A stretch of DNA of 64,000 nucleotides, taken from Tenacibaculum jejuense. GTDB taxonomy: Bacteria > Bacteroidota > Bacteroidia > Flavobacteriales > Flavobacteriaceae. This document shows positions 46,625 through 56,651 of the stretch, piece after piece; position 1 is the first letter of the stretch, and every line of letters starts with the position of its first letter. Below the pieces are notes generated by a model, which saw only the letters and a list, made by a program, of their open reading frames with translations, made no database searches and was not told the DNA's origin. The stretch spans positions 3,810,001 through 3,874,000 of the forward strand of contig NZ_LT899436.1 in the NCBI RefSeq assembly GCF_900198195.1. Direction: 5' to 3'. The translations under genes were made by a program, and so were the position numbers.

Positions 46625-49600
46625 TTAGTTTTTGTAGTTGTATTTTGTTTCTTGTATCAAATTTCCTGAGGCATCTTTTATTAATTTTAATCGATTAAAA
46701 TTATCGTATTCATAATACATAACATAGCCTCTAGGATCTGTAATACTTGTGATTCCTATTAATGGATCGTAAGTGTATGTGGTAATTTGAGCTTTTGATA
46801 ATTCTGGTAAACTACGTAAAGCATCTAAAGCTTCTCGTAAATCTCCTTCTTTTCCTTGGTAACCTAAAGTTCGATCATCATCTGAATCTGACAAGTCTTG
46901 AAGATTTGCCATTGTTGTTTCTGAAAGAGCAGATAGATCTACTCCTTCTATTTTAGCAATCGGCTGTGTTTGACGATAACCCCAAATATAAACAATATGA
47001 GTACCGTCTTTTTTACTTACTTCTGTTGGGTTTCCTTTCGTGTCATAACTGTGATATACAACTCGGTCCTCTAAAGCTTGAGTTCCTTTACTTGCTCTTA
47101 TATTTTTAGGAAGATATATCCCTGAAATATTATGATCATCATCATAAATTGTTTTTTGCTTACTTAAAACAACAGTAGTACCACCTATCACTTTTTTAGT
47201 TTCTACCTCTAAGGGCTCTGCAACACGGTTTTCAGTAATTAAGCGACTGTCATTAACATCGTGAGCATACTTTGTTGTAGAGATTATCGTTTCTCCTTTA
47301 CTATTAGTTACTAACTGTCTAGTTAATTGTTTATGAGATGGATTATCATAAGCCAACTGTGTTACTGTGGTTGTTGCTCCGTTAGTATCATATCTAGTTT
47401 CAGTAGTTTTAGTATCTACAAACCAGCGTGAAATAGTTGGATATTCTTGTTTGACACAATGTGTATCGGTATTTAGACTATATTTAACACACTGAATAAC
47501 TTGAGTATCTATACCATCAGAATTTTTAAATGCTTTTTCATAAACAGTTTTAGAAACCACTTTTCCTTTCGTATCTAATGTTTCTACAATTTGAAGTACA
47601 CCATTAGCATAACCTTCAAAAGTGGAAGGTGTTTGTAATGGAATACTATACCCAAAACCTTCAAGTGTAATTAAGCTACTTTTAAAGTTTACGCCATAAT
47701 TTTTATAAGTCCTTTTGATATGATAAGAATTATTAGCGTTTTCAAAAGTTTCCTTGACATTTCTATAATACACAGGAGTGTTATTTACATAATCTACTTG
47801 AACAGGATTTACAGAAGTAATTTCATCAAAATGATTATAACGAGCAACAAAAGAGACTCCTATAGAATTAACCTCTATAACTGGTTCCTTAACAAGGTTA
47901 TAATATGATGAAAGTGATGCAGAACTATCTCCACTAGATACATTCGGCTTATTAAATTCACTATAATCATATATTTTTTTTCTGGCTTTAACTCCATTAC
48001 TATCGTAATTTGTAACTGACTTTATACGCAAGCCTCCAAAATAAATATTTTGTTCTTGGGGTCCAGGTCTATAGTGACCTTTAACAAAAACACCTAAAGA
48101 AACTGTTGGTGTATTATATATCCTTAACTTTACCCGAAATTCCTTATTAGGTAAATTATTAATCTGAATAGGACTTGAAACATTTTCTCCAAGTTTAAAA
48201 TTACTCTTAGTATAATGTACTTGACCATCACTACTAATTAATTGTAGGATTGGTTTTGTCCAATTTGCATATGTAGACAGATTATCGAAGTTACTAATGT
48301 TAATACTTGAAAAAGTAAAAGTTTTAGTCGTAGGAAGTGTAAAATAATCACTATAATAATCCTTCCAGCCAGTTATATCACTTGGTATTGAGTTTATTTT
48401 CACTTCCCTACTAGCAGGTGAAACAGATCTATAAACTTCATTAGGTTCATATTCAAAAACAGTATAACCTTTAGTTGGATAAATTTGTTTTACTAGACTT
48501 CCATAAGTAATTCTAGATGCATTTAACTTTCTGTTTACACCATAGGTCCCCATGCCTCCACTAAAATAAAAATCGTCGTCTGGTGCTAACCTTTGAGAAC
48601 TATATGCTCCTGCAGAAGTACTTCCATTGTAATATCCAAAATGATCAATAGCAACACTATTTCTATGTGGAAAATACTCTTTTTGATGATATTCAAAACT
48701 ACTAATTAACAACTCTTCATTTGTTTTAGAGACTTCTTTCACATGTTCTAAAAACATACGCTCTTGGGCGTTAATATAATATGATAACCTAACTTTTTTA
48801 ACGTGCTGACCATTATATGTAATATATATTTGATCTAATTTGGAACCATCTGAGGGTTTGCTGGAATTCTTAAGAGAATAACTATAATCAATTCTGGTTT
48901 TCTTGTATGTAACACGAGTTAATCTTTTTCTTGCATAATGAGTACTTGTTCCACAAATAGTATTTATAGCATTATTCCAAGTAGCAGGATTGTTAATTCC
49001 ACCTAGTAGACTTTGATTTTTTCTTAATTTAAAGTTGCTCCATGATTTTTCTATATAATTTTCATTAGCATAAGTATATGTTACTTCATTCCCATTAGGA
49101 AAAATCACTTTATCTAACATCCAAGATGTAGGAAAATTATAGCCTACTGGATTACAAATAGGTTGCCACGCGGAGCAAGAAGAACTAGATTTTGTGGTCT
49201 CTGGTGTAGCGAAATAATACCTCGTTCCTTGATTATCTGTAACTGTCCAGGAAGCTAAATTAGCAGTATACTCAACTTTAATATCCTTAGATAAAGGTAT
49301 CATTAAAATCTCTCCAGTCTTTTTGAACATAAACTCTAAAGATCTTCCATTTGGAAGCATAATATTAAATATATCTGGTTGTAAATCCCAACATCCATCT
49401 TTAATCTGAGTTTTCTCATCTAAAGAAAGTTGAGTAATATCAAGATTATCAACATTTACTCCTGACTTTAACCAACCTGAATTATTATAAAGATTATCTT
49501 CATCTGGTCTTCCTCTTACACTTCTACTGATTCTTCCCCCTCCATTAGTAAGCGTCCATTTTAACCCTAACATTCCATCGACATCTCCAACACGAACAGC

Positions 49601-49837
49601 TCCTCCATGATAAGATAAAGCTATTGGAAAACTACTCCCTTCAACAGCTAGAGAATGAATAGGAACTTCTACACTAGGAATACCCGTATTATAATTAACA
49701 GGAATATTTCCATATTCTATCATTTTTCTAGCCTCTGGACTAGGTTGTATTATTGTTGGTAACTCAGGAGCTGATCCTTGACCATAGCAAAACACGAAAG
49801 ATAACAGCATAAAAATACTGAATGATAATTTTCTCAT
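46625..49837 (-). CDS. Rhs/YD-repeat protein, TcB-like partner
   Basis: This 1070-residue protein has a signal peptide (FMLLSFVFCYGQG) and an N-terminal SpvB/TcB-like region (GIPSVEVPIHSLAVEGSSFPIALSYHGGAVRVGDVDG..LGLKWTLTNGGGRISRSVRG). YD repeats increase towards the C-terminus (YMYYEYDNFNRLKLIKDASGN). It has no core RHS-DPxG boundary and no variable toxin tip. It is first of the two-gene unit, so the pair resembles the TcB/TcC split of Tc toxins, with the second protein carrying the toxin. A TAATTTTG -7-like box lies at 49896-49889. Confidence 0.85.
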   Translation of the reverse strand: MRKLSFSIFMLLSFVFCYGQGSAPELPTIIQPSPEARKMIEYGNIPVNYNTGIPSVEVPIHSLAVEGSSFPIALSYHGGAVRVGDVDGMLGLKWTLTNGGGRISRSVRGRPDEDNLYNNSGWLKSGVNVDNLDITQLSLDEKTQIKDGCWDLQPDIFNIMLPNGRSLEFMFKKTGEILMIPLSKDIKVEYTANLASWTVTDNQGTRYYFATPETTKSSSSCSAWQPICNPVGYNFPTSWMLDKVIFPNGNEVTYTYANENYIEKSWSNFKLRKNQSLLGGINNPATWNNAINTICGTSTHYARKRLTRVTYKKTRIDYSYSLKNSSKPSDGSKLDQIYITYNGQHVKKVRLSYYINAQERMFLEHVKEVSKTNEELLISSFEYHQKEYFPHRNSVAIDHFGYYNGSTSAGAYSSQRLAPDDDFYFSGGMGTYGVNRKLNASRITYGSLVKQIYPTKGYTVFEYEPNEVYRSVSPASREVKINSIPSDITGWKDYYSDYFTLPTTKTFTFSSINISNFDNLSTYANWTKPILQLISSDGQVHYTKSNFKLGENVSSPIQINNLPNKEFRVKLRIYNTPTVSLGVFVKGHYRPGPQEQNIYFGGLRIKSVTNYDSNGVKARKKIYDYSEFNKPNVSSGDSSASLSSYYNLVKEPVIEVNSIGVSFVARYNHFDEITSVNPVQVDYVNNTPVYYRNVKETFENANNSYHIKRTYKNYGVNFKSSLITLEGFGYSIPLQTPSTFEGYANGVLQIVETLDTKGKVVSKTVYEKAFKNSDGIDTQVIQCVKYSLNTDTHCVKQEYPTISRWFVDTKTTETRYDTNGATTTVTQLAYDNPSHKQLTRQLVTNSKGETIISTTKYAHDVNDSRLITENRVAEPLEVETKKVIGGTTVVLSKQKTIYDDDHNISGIYLPKNIRASKGTQALEDRVVYHSYDTKGNPTEVSKKDGTHIVYIWGYRQTQPIAKIEGVDLSALSETTMANLQDLSDSDDDRTLGYQGKEGDLREALDALRSLPELSKAQITTYTYDPLIGITSITDPRGYVMYYEYDNFNRLKLIKDASGNLIQETKYNYKN

Positions 49838-50074
49838 AAATAGATGGCTTTTAGCAATTAGTTATTCAATACAATTTTTTCTTTTGCACAAAATTAATGT
49901 ATTTATTTGAATTTGAGAAAAATGTCTGAGTGCTAATTAAATAACTTAGATAAAAGCAGCTTATTTAGTCTTATACTAAAGTTGATACTGTATTAAAAAC
50001 TAAAAAACGAAACTTTATATCAAAGGCGTTATGTTAACAAAGCCTTTATTAGTTATTTTAGACCCGATATTATT

Positions 50075-51193
50075 TTGAATTCTAAAAAACAACATATATT
50101 ATTTCTTTGTGGATGGTTCCCATCTCGGGTATTACCCAATAATGGTGATTTCATTGAGCGACATGCAAAAGCTGTTCAATTGTATCACAACGTTTCTGTA
50201 ATACATATCATAACAGATTCAAATTGTAAAAAGAATATAGAAATTGTTAGTAGCAAAAATGTTCATATAGCCTACATAAAACCTTCAAAAAATAAAATAG
50301 TAAAAGCTTTTCGTTTTTATCAAGCTTTTAGGTTACTACTCCAAAAGATTGGCAATTTTGACATTGTACATTTAAATGAATTATTTCCTTTTGGAATGTT
50401 AGCTCTGTATTTAAAATGGTTTAAGAAGAAGAAGTTTATTGTTTCAGAACATTGGACAGGTTATCATAAACCTTTATCTGAAAAAATTTCTCACACGACT
50501 TTAAAGCTTTCTAAAATAATCGCTAAACAAGCGCAATATATTTGTCCGGTTTCCAAAGACCTTCAATCATCTATGGAGCAATTAGGTTTAAAGGGAAATT
50601 ATACTGTTATTCCTAATGTAGTAAACACCAATATTTTTAAACCAACTATAAAATCCGACAAGAAATACACAATACTCCATATTTCTAATATGGTAGATTC
50701 TCATAAAAATGTTTCAGGAATTATTCAAGCTATTAAAAATTTTGAGCTACAAAAAATTCCGTTTGAGCTTGTTTTAGTTGGAGAAAATTCTGATCAATAT
50801 CAACTGATTTCTAATGAATTAAAAATTACTGACCGCATTACATTTATAGATCATGTATCACATGAAGAAGTTAAAAGACAAATGCAACAGGCTGATGTTT
50901 TTGTGCTTTTTAGCAATTATGAAAATCAACCTTGTGTGATTTTAGAAAGTTTTGCTTGTGGAACACCTGTAATTAGCACAAATGTTGGAGGTGTTTCTGA
51001 ATTTTTCCCGAAAGATCATGGAATTTTAATTGAGTCAAAAAATGAAAATCAACTGGTTAAAGCATTAGTTGATATTTACCATAACAAAGAAAAAATCGAC
51101 AGTACTGTTTTGCACAACTACACAAAACAAAACTTCAATTATGAAACCATTGGCAAACGCTTTTCTGAACTTTACAAAACCTGTATATCTTGA
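50075..51193 (+). CDS. Glycosyltransferase family 4
   Basis: This 372-residue cytoplasmic sugar transferase (GT-B fold) contains LFLCGWFPSRVLPNNGDFIERHAKAV at the N-terminus, VSEHWTGYH, and the nucleotide-sugar site NYENQPCVILESFACGTPVISTNVGGVSEF with the paired glutamates. It starts with TTG at 50075. It overlaps the flippase start by 4 nt, so it belongs to a surface-polysaccharide operon. Confidence 0.88.
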   Translation: MNSKKQHILFLCGWFPSRVLPNNGDFIERHAKAVQLYHNVSVIHIITDSNCKKNIEIVSSKNVHIAYIKPSKNKIVKAFRFYQAFRLLLQKIGNFDIVHLNELFPFGMLALYLKWFKKKKFIVSEHWTGYHKPLSEKISHTTLKLSKIIAKQAQYICPVSKDLQSSMEQLGLKGNYTVIPNVVNTNIFKPTIKSDKKYTILHISNMVDSHKNVSGIIQAIKNFELQKIPFELVLVGENSDQYQLISNELKITDRITFIDHVSHEEVKRQMQQADVFVLFSNYENQPCVILESFACGTPVISTNVGGVSEFFPKDHGILIESKNENQLVKALVDIYHNKEKIDSTVLHNYTKQNFNYETIGKRFSELYKTCIS

Positions 51194-52458
51194 AAAAGTT
51201 TATCAATTACATAAAAGATTTTTTTAACCGATCAGGAGGTTTTGTTTTAGGCGCAACAATAATTGCAAGAGGTTTATCTTTTGTTACCTCTTGGATTGCT
51301 TTACAATTAATTTCTAAAAAAGCTTTAGGAGAAGTTCTTTATGCTTGGAATATTATAACATTTATTCTGCCTTTAGTTGGCTTAGGTTTACACCAAAGTT
51401 ACATTCGATACGGAGCTTTATTAAAATCCAAAAAAGATAAAGAACAACTACTGTTTTATGTTTTAAAAAGAGGAGTTTTAATATCTCTAATCATGAGCTT
51501 TTTTGTTGCTATATTTGGATTTAGTTTCGATTTTTCAATAGATAACTCAGGAAGGTATTTAGCTATTTTCTCATTAATATTTGTCCCTTTTTTCTTGTTT
51601 GAAATTTTAAAAATAAAAACTCGATTACTTCACAAAAACAAAAAACATGCTTTTATAGATATTTCATATTCGCTTATTATGGTAACTCTTGTTACTATTT
51701 TAAGTTTTACGTTTCAAGAAATTGGATATATCATCGCGCTGTTGTTATCTCCCTCTATTTGTGTCGCTTTTTATTTCAAAGAATTTAAAGGCGTTTTACA
51801 GTTATTAACACGCCCTAAATTAAATATTATCGATATCCGTTTTTGGAAATATGGTGTATTTGGCGGACTTTCAAATGTTGCAACTATATTACTCTTTGCT
51901 ATTGATATTCTTCTGATAGGAAATATTTTACAAGAGCCAGAAAAAGTTACAGTTTATAGGTATATTTCATTATTACCGTTTAGTATTTTATTCTTACCAA
52001 GAGCTTTTATAACTACTGATTTTGTTACATTAACTGAGAAGATTAATAACACTACTTTTATAAAAAACTACTGTATAAATTATTGTAAGCTGTTCTTAGT
52101 AATTAGCATAATCTATATTTCTTTTTTTTATGCTTTTGATGACTTTTTCTTGAATCTATTGGATACATCTTTTGTTGATTACAAAGAAAGTTTTTTAATT
52201 CTTAACATAGGGATTTGTGGAATTTTAATCTTGAGAGGATTATTTGGAAATTTACTTTCTTCGTTAGGTTTAGTACAAGTTAACTTCTACATTACATTGG
52301 CTGCCCTACTTATAAATTACTTTGCTAATCAAAAATTAATTCCCGAATATGGAATTAAAGGTGCTGCTATCACTTCTGCAAGTTTGCAATGGTTTACAGG
52401 AATTGCTTCTTTTATCTTCTTCTTAATATACTATAAAAGAAAGAGTTCTATTTCTTAA
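51190..52458 (+). CDS. Lipopolysaccharide/exopolysaccharide flippase (Wzx/MATE-like)
   Basis: This 422-residue protein has about twelve membrane segments and the start FINYIKDFFNRSGGFVLGATIIARGLSFVTSWIA, typical of polysaccharide biosynthesis flippases that turn undecaprenyl-linked oligosaccharides across the inner membrane. It starts with TTG inside the TTGA overlap with the glycosyltransferase stop. It overlaps the convergent FemAB-like gene by 11 bp. Confidence 0.82.
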   Translation: MKKFINYIKDFFNRSGGFVLGATIIARGLSFVTSWIALQLISKKALGEVLYAWNIITFILPLVGLGLHQSYIRYGALLKSKKDKEQLLFYVLKRGVLISLIMSFFVAIFGFSFDFSIDNSGRYLAIFSLIFVPFFLFEILKIKTRLLHKNKKHAFIDISYSLIMVTLVTILSFTFQEIGYIIALLLSPSICVAFYFKEFKGVLQLLTRPKLNIIDIRFWKYGVFGGLSNVATILLFAIDILLIGNILQEPEKVTVYRYISLLPFSILFLPRAFITTDFVTLTEKINNTTFIKNYCINYCKLFLVISIIYISFFYAFDDFFLNLLDTSFVDYKESFLILNIGICGILILRGLFGNLLSSLGLVQVNFYITLAALLINYFANQKLIPEYGIKGAAITSASLQWFTGIASFIFFLIYYKRKSSIS

Positions 52459-53353
52459 ATAAGCGCAATAAAAAAGGTAATTTGTTATAGTGTAACTGAT
52501 AATAATATTGATCTTCAGCTCCAAAACTATGGTAATATTTTGCGATATTTTCCATAGAAGAGCCACCAAAATCAAACAGATCGAAATTACGTTCGTATTT
52601 AAATATTGCTCTATCATTCATAAATGTATTGGCTCCGTTATTTCTGTTGTTGAAATCTGACGAACAAACCAATTCTGTTACTCTTCCTTTGTACTTCAAG
52701 AAAAAAGCTCCTGATATTAATTGATTATTTTCATCATAAACAGTTAACAACTCTCCTACTTTTTTTTCAATACATACATTCATTAATTTGTAAAGTTTCA
52801 AGTAATCTTGATCTTTAATTTTTTGTACGCGCTTTCCTACATTCGATTGAAATAGTTCTATTAATACTTTTGGGGAATCATCCCATTTCTCAGTTAAATC
52901 GGCTTGCTTAGCTTTTTTCAACTCTCTTTTCCTATTTCTATTATAGCTGTTTAAAATTTTAGCATATTCTTTTGTAAAAGGAATTACTTGCAATTCTTTT
53001 TGAAGTCCATAATCTTGAAACATACTTAGTGAGTTTTTAATATTCATACGAATGCTCACATATTTAAACTCTGAAAACAATTCTATTAAAAATTCATTCT
53101 CGTCTTCAATTTCCTTAGAAAAAATACCTAGTTGAATTGTCCAAAAAGGTTGATAAACATATTTTACAAATAACTTTCTTCTCCAAGGAATTGGCATTAC
53201 AGCTTCGTAATCATTTAAAACTAAAACACTCCATTTTTCAGCAACTTGATCTAAATACCATGAAAAACCAAATACATTTGATTGTATTGACGCTTCAACA
53301 CAATTATTGTATTTCTGTACCTCTAGATCTTTTCTAGATATTAATTTAATCAT
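52448..53353 (-). CDS. FemAB/GNAT-like aminoacyl- or acetyltransferase
   Basis: This 301-residue protein has a GNAT-type C-terminal half (LLTVYDENNQLISGAFFLKYKGRVTELVCSSDFNN..GANTFMNDRAIFKYE..FDFGGSSMENIAKYYHSFGAE). The N-terminus (IQSNVFGFSWYLDQVAEKWSVLVLND) is typical of flavobacterial proteins encoded with polysaccharide deacetylases. It probably modifies cell-surface polymer; the substrate is unknown. It overlaps the deacetylase gene by 4 nt (ATGA). Confidence 0.75.
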   Translation of the reverse strand: MIKLISRKDLEVQKYNNCVEASIQSNVFGFSWYLDQVAEKWSVLVLNDYEAVMPIPWRRKLFVKYVYQPFWTIQLGIFSKEIEDENEFLIELFSEFKYVSIRMNIKNSLSMFQDYGLQKELQVIPFTKEYAKILNSYNRNRKRELKKAKQADLTEKWDDSPKVLIELFQSNVGKRVQKIKDQDYLKLYKLMNVCIEKKVGELLTVYDENNQLISGAFFLKYKGRVTELVCSSDFNNRNNGANTFMNDRAIFKYERNFDLFDFGGSSMENIAKYYHSFGAEDQYYYQLHYNKLPFLLRLFKK

Positions 53354-54678
53354 GAATTTGTAATAATTTTCAACATAGATTCATATACTCTTCCCCAACC
53401 TTTCCAACGCATGTAACCACTTAAACTTTCGTTATGAAATAATGTAATAAAGGTTCCTTTTACTTTTTTTACTTCATTATTTAAATCATTAATTTTTCCT
53501 AAAGATTGTTTAGGTGTAAGTTTCATGTAATCATTTAATGTTGTATCCATTAGTGCAAAAGGAAAAATTCGCAATGGTGTTTGAATTTCAAAATCTAAAT
53601 CATAAAAATAAAAAGGTGTGCATGTACTTGCTCGAAACCCAACATGACTTGCGTATCCCATAGAATAATCTTCATGAATCTCTAAATCAATTAATTTCTG
53701 AAACGTATCTGGTAAAGCGAATCGAAGATAATGCTGTCTCGATCTAAAAATTGGCATATTAGTAATACCTTCTAAACGTTCTTTCTCTGTTTTCAATTTT
53801 TCAACATCATTCATGGTATAAAATGAAGGATGTAATCCAACCCTTGCATAATCTACCATATCTTTTATCAATAATCGAAATTTATTTTTTGACGCAGAAA
53901 CGTTAGTATCATAAGTGGAATAATCTCCAATTAAAAAAAAGAAAATTGTTCTAACTTGATATTTTTTCTTTAGAGAAATGATTTCCTCAAAAGTATTGTA
54001 AGGATCTTTACGTAGATTAAATCGTACAGCTATACGATCTATTGCATGTAAAAAATTAAGTTTATAAATATCTTTTAGAAAACCGCCTATGGCTCTAATT
54101 GAACTTTTGTATTTGTAAGCATAAGCATGATCAACATCTATTGTAGATATGTATTGGTATGTTCTTTCTTTATACTCGTAATCTGGAAATCGTTCTTTAA
54201 TTTTATCTAAAAGTTTATACGCCCAAATATCTATCACTGGTTTTTCTAGAAATCCATTTTGAAAGGCTAAACTTTGGTTTGCGGGAAAACGACCGTATTG
54301 ATCTTTAATATGTGGTAAGTACTCTTCATATCTTGTAATCAAGAAAAAACTTGCCGAAAAGACATCAAATGGTATGGTTGATTTCTGACCTTGAAAAAAG
54401 AAACAAGGAACATCTTCCCAAACAGAAACATCTATTTGTACATCACTTACGCCCTGTTCAAATAATAAGTTAGTACTTTTTATAAAAAACTCATTTCCTA
54501 AAGGTACTTTAGTGTAGGACATTTTAGGACCAGCAAAAGCAACAAAGTCTTCTACTTTAGAGGTAAAATCGACTTCTATTTGTAAAGTACGCGTAAAAAT
54601 ATGTTTAAATATATAGCGTACTCTTGGGGTAACTTTATGTGTGTAAACTAGTATCAAGTCTCTGTTTTCAATTATCAA
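53350..54678 (-). CDS. Polysaccharide deacetylase with DUF7033 N-terminus
   Basis: This 442-residue protein has an N-terminal DUF7033-like half (VPCFFFQGQKSTIPFDVFSASFFLITRYEEY) followed by a NodB-type deacetylase half. It carries TIDVDHAYAYK with paired aspartates and GLHPSF with the metal-binding histidine. It would remove N- or O-acetyl groups from a surface polysaccharide. It forms a tight unit with the FemAB-like gene. Confidence 0.83.
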   Translation of the reverse strand: MIIENRDLILVYTHKVTPRVRYIFKHIFTRTLQIEVDFTSKVEDFVAFAGPKMSYTKVPLGNEFFIKSTNLLFEQGVSDVQIDVSVWEDVPCFFFQGQKSTIPFDVFSASFFLITRYEEYLPHIKDQYGRFPANQSLAFQNGFLEKPVIDIWAYKLLDKIKERFPDYEYKERTYQYISTIDVDHAYAYKYKSSIRAIGGFLKDIYKLNFLHAIDRIAVRFNLRKDPYNTFEEIISLKKKYQVRTIFFFLIGDYSTYDTNVSASKNKFRLLIKDMVDYARVGLHPSFYTMNDVEKLKTEKERLEGITNMPIFRSRQHYLRFALPDTFQKLIDLEIHEDYSMGYASHVGFRASTCTPFYFYDLDFEIQTPLRIFPFALMDTTLNDYMKLTPKQSLGKINDLNNEVKKVKGTFITLFHNESLSGYMRWKGWGRVYESMLKIITNS

Positions 54679-54750
54679 TCATCAGCAAACATATATCACT
54701 CAGCAAACCAAAACTTTTATTGTTAAATAACAATTTGTATTTGTTTGCCA

Positions 54751-55437
54751 TTACAGTATTCCCTCGTCTGCAAAGCTAAAGTAAGCTTTTTCAGTTATAA
54801 TTAAATGATCGAGAACTTTTATATCTAAAGCCTTACCTGCTTTTTTTATCTTTTCTGTAAGCTGAATATCTGATGTACTTGGTGATAGTTTACCAGAAGG
54901 GTGATTGTGAATTAAAACAATACCAATTGCTCCTAATTCTAAAGCTTTCTTATAAATTAACCGAACATCGACTAAAGCACTTACTAACCCTCCTTTACTT
55001 GTTTGATATTTATCTAAAATTGTATTTGAATTATTTAAATACAATACCCAAAACTCTTCGTGCGGTAAATCTCCAACAATGGGTTGCATAAAATTAAAAA
55101 CATCTTTTGATGATTTAATCTTGTGAACAATTTTACCTTCTTCAAAATGACGTCTTTTGCCTAATTCGAGAGCTGTGATAATGCTAACGGCTTTTGCTTC
55201 TCCAATACCTTTAAATTTCATTAATTCTTGTATGGAAAGCTTCGATAAGTCATTTAAACTATTATTTACTGAGGCTAAAATGCGTTTGGATAATTCTACA
55301 GCACTTTCATTTCTATTACCAGAACTTATCAGAATCGCAATTAATTCTGCATTGGTGACTATAGTTTTTCCATTGTGCAACAATTTTTCTCTTGGTCTAT
55401 CATCAATAGCCCAAGACTTTATACTTAACTTTTTCAT
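54751..55437 (-). CDS. radC: RadC-family JAMM protein
   Basis: From the ATG at 55437 it encodes 228 residues; six upstream codons are open but the family starts here (SIKSWAIDDRPREKLL). It contains an N-terminal helix-hairpin-helix (LSKLSIQELMKFKGIGEAKAVSIITALELG) and a JAMM metalloprotease-like site HNHPSGKLSPSTSDIQ (His-x-His..Asp). Despite the name, a repair role is doubtful in the literature. Confidence 0.92.
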   Translation of the reverse strand: MKKLSIKSWAIDDRPREKLLHNGKTIVTNAELIAILISSGNRNESAVELSKRILASVNNSLNDLSKLSIQELMKFKGIGEAKAVSIITALELGKRRHFEEGKIVHKIKSSKDVFNFMQPIVGDLPHEEFWVLYLNNSNTILDKYQTSKGGLVSALVDVRLIYKKALELGAIGIVLIHNHPSGKLSPSTSDIQLTEKIKKAGKALDIKVLDHLIITEKAYFSFADEGIL

Positions 55438-55458
55438 TTTCAATTTTAGGATCAAAAA

Positions 55459-55489
55459 TAAAAAAAGGAAGTCAATAATTGACTTCCTT
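55459..55489 (-). terminator. Rho-independent terminator after crystallin-like lipoprotein gene
   Basis: AAGGAAGTCAA / TTGACTTCCTT form an 11-bp stem with a 3-nt loop, followed by T residues in the minus direction. It lies just before radC. Confidence 0.85.
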
Positions 55490-55510
55490 ATAGATTTTTA
55501 GTGAAGAATA

Positions 55511-56326
55511 CTACCAATTCCACACTTTGTATGAAGAAACTTTATCATTCCATGATTTTCTCCAGAACCACCATCCTGATAATGTATAATAGCTTAAATT
55601 AGGCACTCCCATTGCTGTATAATACGTTGGCGCATAAAAACTTAATGTTCTACCTCTGTAACAGCTATGTTGGAATAATCTTACATAAGAATGTGTACCA
55701 TAAGGTTTTGTAGCAATTAAAGAAGTCATTTGATCGTTATATCCTCCTAAAGACCAATCTTGATAGTATCTTCTATTAGTTCTTCTAATACCAGTCATTT
55801 CAGCATTATAAAAACTATGATAATAGAAATAAAAGTTTCCATTACCATAAACACTAGAATCAAAACAATCTTTTTTAGCTACAAATCTTCCTTTAACTTC
55901 TTCTGCTTCTACATTAGCAGAAAAACCTTTGGCTACTGTTTTAGAAAATTCATCAACTTCTTCTGTAGTATCAAACACTTTTACTTCAATAGTATTTTGT
56001 AAATCTCCTTTCTCTGGAGCTTTAAAAAGTAAATTTTGAGGAGCGTCTTCTCTACCAAAAATCTCTTTAGCTAACTCAACATCTCCAGCTACCTCTAATA
56101 CTTCTTCCTCAATAGTATTTAATACGTAAACAACAGAGAATTTCTTTCCTCTGTAATCATAATTATGCTGAACTTTAACAATCTCTTCTGTGTTTTCCTT
56201 TGCAAGTAGATCGTTTGAGTTTTCTGAATTAATAGTCTCTTCTGTGACTAACTGTTCTTGCTGGCAACTCGCAAATACAAGAACGAATAAAATTACAAAT
56301 TGTTTAAGTTTAAAAATAGTTTTCAT
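55511..56326 (-). CDS. Lipoprotein with beta/gamma-crystallin-like domain
   Basis: This 271-residue protein has a lipoprotein signal ending LVFASCQQEQ (Cys21), a glutamate-rich linker and a central region of unknown type. The last about 70 residues read SYVRLFQHSCYRGRTLSFYAP..VPNLSYYTLSG..WNDKVSSYKVW, which follows the Greek-key pattern of beta/gamma-crystallins, with the calcium-site-like NDKVSS. A surface calcium-binding or structural role is inferred. Confidence 0.7.
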   Translation of the reverse strand: MKTIFKLKQFVILFVLVFASCQQEQLVTEETINSENSNDLLAKENTEEIVKVQHNYDYRGKKFSVVYVLNTIEEEVLEVAGDVELAKEIFGREDAPQNLLFKAPEKGDLQNTIEVKVFDTTEEVDEFSKTVAKGFSANVEAEEVKGRFVAKKDCFDSSVYGNGNFYFYYHSFYNAEMTGIRRTNRRYYQDWSLGGYNDQMTSLIATKPYGTHSYVRLFQHSCYRGRTLSFYAPTYYTAMGVPNLSYYTLSGWWFWRKSWNDKVSSYKVWNW

Positions 56327-56620
56327 TATTATTGATTTAATATAAATTCTTACTCTTTTGAAGGTTTTTCAGATTCCACCATTTGTAATTTTGCATGCAT
56401 TTTACAGTTACAAACTTAATTGCTTCTTAAAGAACTTTATAAAGCGTAAGCACTGATATTTATAGAGAAAAAACCTGATAAATAAATGTGTAAAAACTCC
56501 TGTAAAAAGAGTTAGAATTATTTCGATTTCGTAAGATTTTAATGTATTAATTCGCTGCTTTTTTCTTCATTTTATTTTCCAGTTTTAAGTAAATCATCTA
56601 GTTTTTTAATGTTAAAAATG
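56327..56620. other. Divergent intergenic region
   Basis: This is the gap between the crystallin-like lipoprotein gene and trkA. A TAAGTTTG box on the minus strand (56418-56411) could drive the lipoprotein gene, but no TTG lies at the expected -33 spacing. I see no RNA gene or open frame of note. Confidence 0.35.
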
Positions 56621-56628
56621 TATCTTTG
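56621..56628 (+). promoter_or_regulatory. trkA -7 box
   Basis: TATCTTTG matches TAnnTTTG and lies 23 nt before the trkA ATG at 56652. The in-frame GTG at 56628 falls at its end and cannot be the start if this is the promoter. Confidence 0.55.
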
Positions 56629-56651
56629 TGGCCTATACATTAATTTTTAAT

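Noticed and set aside
50022..50047. AAAGGC/GCCTTT inverted repeat before the glycosyltransferase
   Set aside because: It has a short stem and a large loop with no convincing T-tract, so it is not called a terminator.
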